Assembly (NCBI GenBank): GCA_026987255.1
Contig: JALSNA010000346.1
Location: 1 to 8,952, forward strand
From: Hyphomicrobiales bacterium
GTDB taxonomy: Bacteria > Pseudomonadota > Alphaproteobacteria > Rhizobiales > Aestuariivirgaceae
Length of the DNA stretch: 8,952 bases
Direction: 5' to 3'
Shown here: piece by piece, positions 5,955 to 8,952 of the stretch
Layout: the number at the start of each line of letters is the position of its first letter
Position numbering within the stretch: position 1 is the stretch's first letter
Position numbers and translations under genes: made by a program
Notes under the pieces: generated by a model
Seen by the model: the letters and a program-made list of their open reading frames with translations, nothing else
Told to the model about the DNA's origin: nothing
The model's database searches: none

Positions 5955-6799
5955 ACGAAATCAAGGTGACATCGGCGGATGAATTCGACATCCGGGACTG
6001 GCTGCGCACCGACCTGATGCCGCATTTCATGTGCCCCGGCTGCGGCCATGGCATCGCCCTGCGCGCCCTGCTGTGGGCCTGTCATGAACTGGGCATCGGC
6101 AAGGACAGGCTGGCGGTGGTCTCCGGCATCGGCTGCTCGGGGCGCACCGGGGCCTATATCGACGCCAATACCTTCCACACCACCCACGGGCGGCCCCTGG
6201 CCTTCGCCACCGGGCTGAAGCTGGCGCGGCCCGACCTGACGGTGATCGTCATTTCCGGCGATGGCGATTCGCTGGCCATCGGCGGCAATCACCTGATCCA
6301 CGCCTGCCGGCGCAATCTGGACATGACCCTGGTCTTGCTCAACAACGAGGTCTATGGCATGACCGGCGGGCAGGTCTCGCCCACCACCTCGGCGGAACGC
6401 TTCACCACAACCACACCGGCGGGCAACATGGAGCCGGTGTTCGACGCCTGCAAGCTGGCGGAAGGGGCCGGAGCCAGCTTCGTGGGGCGCGAGGCCACCT
6501 TGCAGACCCCGGCCTTGAAGGACCTGTTCAAGGCCGCCATCGCCCACAAGGGCTTTTCGCTCACGGAGGTCATTTCCGACTGCACGGAGATCTTCGGCCG
6601 CAAGAATGCCCTTGGCTCGTCGCCGGAAATGGTGCTGAAACAGAAGAAGGTGATGATCCCGGCGCATACGGACAACCGGGTGCCGGAGCCCTTCAAGCCG
6701 CACCCCTTCGAGACCGGCGTCTTCGTGCGCCAGGAGCGGCCCGAATATGGCGAGGTTTACGAGGCCCTCAGGGCGCGGGTGCGGGAGAAAGGCAAATGA
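5951..6799 (+). CDS. korB: 2-oxoacid (2-oxoglutarate-type) ferredoxin oxidoreductase, beta subunit
   Basis: A 282-aa TPP- and [4Fe-4S]-binding beta subunit, partner of KorA. CPGCGH (28-33) and SGIGCS give Cys28, Cys31 and Cys62; with Cys211 (SDCTEIFGRKN) they supply the four ligands of the proximal cluster next to TPP. THGRPLAFATGLKLARPDL (78-96) is a KorB hallmark. The TPP/Mg motif runs from GDGD (103-106) to NN (131-132), followed by YGMTGGQVSPTT (135-146). The bases for MTGGQ match those of the equivalent IorA motif (CATGACCGGCGGGCAG at 3481 and at 6359), reflecting a shared TPP fold. ATG 5951 is preceded by AAGGAG (5937-5942) and overlaps the korA stop; an open frame upstream to 5750 overlaps korA and is discarded. 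The gene ends ATGA into korC. Confidence 0.93.
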   Translation: MNEIKVTSADEFDIRDWLRTDLMPHFMCPGCGHGIALRALLWACHELGIGKDRLAVVSGIGCSGRTGAYIDANTFHTTHGRPLAFATGLKLARPDLTVIVISGDGDSLAIGGNHLIHACRRNLDMTLVLLNNEVYGMTGGQVSPTTSAERFTTTTPAGNMEPVFDACKLAEGAGASFVGREATLQTPALKDLFKAAIAHKGFSLTEVISDCTEIFGRKNALGSSPEMVLKQKKVMIPAHTDNRVPEPFKPHPFETGVFVRQERPEYGEVYEALRARVREKGK

Positions 6800-7353
6800 G
6801 CAAGACAGAACCGCTGGAGATGCAGATCCGCTTTGCCGGTTCCGGTGGCCAGGGGCTGATCCTGTCGGCCCGCATCCTGGCCGCCGCCCTGGCCGGAGAG
6901 GGGCGCTTCGTGGCCCAGTCGCAGGCCTATGAGCCGACTTCGCGCGGCGGGCTGTCGCGCTCCGATCTGGTCATCTCGGAAAGGGAGGTGGACTATCCGC
7001 TGGTCACCGCCCTGGATGTGGCGGTCATTCTCGATCAGGTGGCGGTGCCCGCCTGCGCGGGGCTTTTGGGCAGGCAGACCCTGACCATCATCGATGCAGG
7101 CAAGGTGACGGCCCCGCCAGAGGAGCCGCAGACCATCCATGCCCTGCCCATCACCGAAACGGCGCGCGCCCTGGGCAACCCCAGGGTGGCCAATATCACC
7201 GCCCTGGGCGCGCTGGCGGAGCTTGCCGGGCTGATCGCGCCGCAGACCCTGCGGGCCAGGATGCTCAAGCTGGTTCCGGCGCGTTTTCGCGACATCAACG
7301 CGGAGGCCTTCGACGCCGGACAGGCTCTGGCCAAGGCGGCCGAAAAGGTCTAG
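6796..7353 (+). CDS. korC: 2-oxoacid (2-oxoglutarate-type) ferredoxin oxidoreductase, gamma subunit
   Basis: A 185-aa gamma subunit (KorC/KorG), same fold as the IorB domain. It carries AGSGGQG (14-20) in the first beta-alpha turn, AYEPTSRGG (44-52) as the family S-Y-G-x-x-x-R-G-G segment, DYPLVTALDVAVIL (66-79) and LGNPRVANITALG (126-138). It completes the delta-alpha-beta-gamma order seen in archaeal and deltaproteobacterial kor operons, with delta supplied as the IorB C-terminus. ATG 6796 overlaps the korB stop as ATGA and has GGGAG at 6783-6787. It ends with TAG and is followed by a 204-bp gap, so it is probably the last gene of the coupled block. Confidence 0.92.
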   Translation: MSKTEPLEMQIRFAGSGGQGLILSARILAAALAGEGRFVAQSQAYEPTSRGGLSRSDLVISEREVDYPLVTALDVAVILDQVAVPACAGLLGRQTLTIIDAGKVTAPPEEPQTIHALPITETARALGNPRVANITALGALAELAGLIAPQTLRARMLKLVPARFRDINAEAFDAGQALAKAAEKV

Positions 7354-7357
7354 AAAA

Positions 7358-7396
7358 CATCCCGGATCAGGGATGGACGGTGCCCGGCGCTTTTTT
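7358..7396 (+). terminator. Weak hairpin and T-run after korC
   Basis: CATCCC (7358-7363) and GGGATG (7370-7375) form a 6-bp stem with a 6-nt loop right after the korC stop. A run of six T lies at 7391-7396, 15 nt beyond the stem, too far for a classic intrinsic terminator. A second, very short G+C-rich stem (GTGC/GCGC, 7380-7390, with one G-T pair) directly precedes the T-run. It could give partial termination between korC and paaK. Confidence 0.25.
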
Positions 7397-7540
7397 CGGC
7401 CATTACCCCGCTTGCTTTCATGCCTGTTCCCCGAAGGTGGAAGACACCTGACGCAGGCCTTGCCGGTTGCGCGGCCCTTTTGCGCGATACCGCCGGTGAA
7501 AGCCGCGCCGGGGCATGCCTTCTGGTCAGTTGACAATTTC

Positions 7541-7547
7541 GAGGGAG
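7541..7547 (+). promoter_or_regulatory. Ribosome binding site for paaK
   Basis: GAGGGAG ends 10 bases before ATG 7558, the first usable start in this frame. It shows paaK has independent translation initiation, unlike the ATGA-coupled genes before it. Confidence 0.55.
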
Positions 7548-7557
7548 AAGCGGGATC

Positions 7558-8874
7558 ATGGAAGACCTAGCGCCGAAGCCGGGCGATCTGGAGCCTATCG
7601 AAACGGCCTCGCGGGACGAGATCGAGGCCTTGCAACTGGAGCGGCTGAAATGGTCGATCCGGCACGCCTATGACAACGTGCCCTTCTACAGGAAGAAATA
7701 TGACGCCGCCAAGGTTCATCCCGACGATCTGAAAAGCCTGGAGGACCTGGCCAGGTTCCCCTTCACCACCAAGCAGGATCTGCGCGACAATTACCCCTTC
7801 GGCATGTTCGCCGTGCCGCGCCAGGAGGTGGTGCGCATCCATGCCTCATCGGGCACCACGGGCAAGCCCACGGTGGTGGGTTATACCAGGGCCGACATCA
7901 GGATGTGGGCCGGGCTCATGGCGCGTGCCTTCCGCGCCGCCGGGCTGCGCAAGGGGGACATTCTGCACAATGCCTATGGCTACGGGTTGTTCACCGGCGG
8001 GCTGGGGGCCCATTACGGCGGCGAGGAGCTGGGGATGACGGTGATCCCGGTCTCCGGTGGCATGACCTCGCGCCAGGTGGCTTTGATCAATGATTTCCGC
8101 CCCGATGGCATCGCCGTGACGCCTTCCTACATGCTGGCCATTCTCGACGAGTTCAGGGCCCAGGGGCTGGATCCGCGCGAAAGCTCGCTGAAGGTGGGCA
8201 TCTTCGGCGCCGAGCCATGGACCAACGCCATGCGGGCCGAAATCGAAGAGGCCTTCGACATGCACGCGGTGGACCTCTATGGGCTGTCGGAAATCATCGG
8301 CCCCGGCGTGGCCTGCGAGTGTGTGGAGACCAAGGACGGGCTGCACATCTTCGAGGATCACTTCCTGCCGGAGATCATCGACGGCGAAAGCGGCAAGGTG
8401 CTGGAAGACGGCGAGACCGGCGAGCTGGTCTTTACCTCGCTGACCAAGGAGGCCTTCCCGATCATCCGCTACCGCACCCGCGACCTGACGCGGCTGCTGC
8501 CGGGCACGGCGCGCTCCTTCCGGCGCATGGAGAAGGTCACCGGGCGCTCCGATGACATGATCATCCTGCGCGGCGTCAATGTCTTCCCCACCCAGATCGA
8601 GGAGCAATTGCTGAAGGTGGAGGGCTTGAGCCCGCATTTCCAGATCGAGCTGGGGCGCGAGGGACGGATGGATTCCATGACCATCAAGGCCGAGGCCCTT
8701 GCCGATGCCGCGGACGAGGCCAGCCGGGCGCAGATGGCGGACAAGCTCAAGCGCCTGATCAAGGACATGGTGGGGGTGACCACCACCGTGGAGGTGGGCG
8801 AACCGGGCGCCATTCCGCGCTCCCAGGGCAAGGCGGTGCGCATCATCGACAACCGGCCGAAGGGGGATATCTGA
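7558..8874 (+). CDS. paaK: Phenylacetate-CoA ligase (AMP-forming)
   Basis: A 438-aa cytoplasmic adenylate-forming enzyme that activates phenylacetate, and in many homologues indoleacetate or other arylacetates, with ATP and CoA to the arylacetyl-CoA. Length fits the PaaK family (about 430-440 aa). Motifs in order: HAYDNVPFYRKK (36-47), the phosphate-binding loop SSGTTGKPTV (98-107), AYGYGLFTGG (139-148), IFGAEPW (215-221), the adenine-site YGLSEIIGPG (241-250), RYRTRDL (304-310), DDMIILRGVNVFPTQIEE (332-349) joining the domains, and the C-terminal lid with catalytic Lys425 in RSQGKAVRI. It follows korC in the same orientation after a 204-bp gap and may be transcribed with it or separately. 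ior genes next to paaK are common in anaerobes and archaea, which supports arylpyruvate/arylacetate metabolism. No other genes for aerobic phenylacetyl-CoA epoxidation are visible here. Confidence 0.95.
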   Translation: MEDLAPKPGDLEPIETASRDEIEALQLERLKWSIRHAYDNVPFYRKKYDAAKVHPDDLKSLEDLARFPFTTKQDLRDNYPFGMFAVPRQEVVRIHASSGTTGKPTVVGYTRADIRMWAGLMARAFRAAGLRKGDILHNAYGYGLFTGGLGAHYGGEELGMTVIPVSGGMTSRQVALINDFRPDGIAVTPSYMLAILDEFRAQGLDPRESSLKVGIFGAEPWTNAMRAEIEEAFDMHAVDLYGLSEIIGPGVACECVETKDGLHIFEDHFLPEIIDGESGKVLEDGETGELVFTSLTKEAFPIIRYRTRDLTRLLPGTARSFRRMEKVTGRSDDMIILRGVNVFPTQIEEQLLKVEGLSPHFQIELGREGRMDSMTIKAEALADAADEASRAQMADKLKRLIKDMVGVTTTVEVGEPGAIPRSQGKAVRIIDNRPKGDI

Positions 8875-8888
8875 AAAAGCTTGCGCGT

Positions 8889-8951
8889 CCATCCTCGCCC
8901 CCTGCCTCCGATCATGGGAGACTGTGGGTGGTTGGCAGGGGGTGAGGATGG
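8889..8951. repeat. Long near-perfect inverted repeat downstream of paaK
   Basis: Left arm CCATCCTCGCCCCCTGCC (8889-8906) and right arm GGCAGGGGGTGAGGATGG (8934-8951) pair over 18 bp, with 17 Watson-Crick pairs and one G-T wobble, around a 27-nt loop. It begins 15 bp after the paaK stop, so a transcription terminator is one reading. However, the loop is large and no T-run is visible before the window ends. The alternative is an intergenic repeat element or the end of a small mobile element. The arms contact the right edge, so the repeat may continue outside. Confidence 0.6.
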
Positions 8952-8952
8952 T

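Noticed and set aside
4821..6799. Identity as phenylglyoxylate oxidoreductase (PadG/PadI)
   Set aside because: paaK nearby makes this tempting, but the motifs follow KorA/KorB closely and no PadH-like flavoprotein or PadBCD genes are present in the window.
7530..7535. Perfect TTGACA upstream of paaK as a -35 element
   Set aside because: The matching -10 would fall on the paaK start codon, so transcription would begin inside the gene, and the sequence there (around 7553-7558) is not -10-like.
7373..7570. 65-aa plus-strand frame in the korC-paaK gap
   Set aside because: It has no ribosome site, no recognisable motif, and runs into the paaK start in another frame.

Overview
The window is G+C-rich (mid-60s percent by eye), densely coding and strongly biased to G/C at third codon positions. 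The proteins and operon style fit a proteobacterium with anaerobic or microaerobic metabolism. An alphaproteobacterium of the Rhodospirillales kind is my best guess, but no marker gene is present to settle it. I see no tRNA, rRNA, CRISPR array, transposase or prophage gene.

Left part (1-1886): a divergent zinc-uptake locus. On the minus strand lie the first 22 codons of znuB (permease, cut by the window edge) and the complete znuC (ATPase with a His/Cys-rich tail), joined by an ATGA overlap. On the plus strand znuA (periplasmic zinc-binding protein) is read outward from a shared 87-bp intergenic region.

Middle (1887-7353): a 230-bp regulatory region with two similar operator-like sites and a possible promoter precedes a tightly coupled five-gene operon. 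It encodes two ferredoxin-dependent, CoA-acylating 2-oxoacid oxidoreductases. IorA (603 aa) and IorB form a split, archaeal-style indolepyruvate (arylpyruvate) oxidoreductase. KorA, KorB and KorC are alpha, beta and gamma subunits of a 2-oxoglutarate/2-oxoacid oxidoreductase. The expected delta (ferredoxin) subunit is not a separate gene. A KorD-like 2x[4Fe-4S] domain forms the C-terminus of IorB, exactly where korD would lie ahead of korA. All four junctions in this operon are ATGA overlaps.

Right part (7354-8952): a 204-bp gap, then paaK for an AMP-forming phenylacetate-CoA ligase, then a long near-perfect inverted repeat (18-bp arms) at the window edge.

Working model (inference): aromatic amino acids are transaminated to arylpyruvates, IOR converts these to arylacetyl-CoA with reduction of ferredoxin, and PaaK links arylacetyl-CoA with free arylacetate. 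The KOR-type enzyme shares the operon and, through the IorB-KorD fusion, probably a physical electron path with IOR. Its role could be 2-oxoglutarate oxidation or synthesis (2-oxoglutarate is the transamination partner) or a second 2-oxoacid. The most notable feature is the fusion that appears to tether two distinct oxidoreductases.
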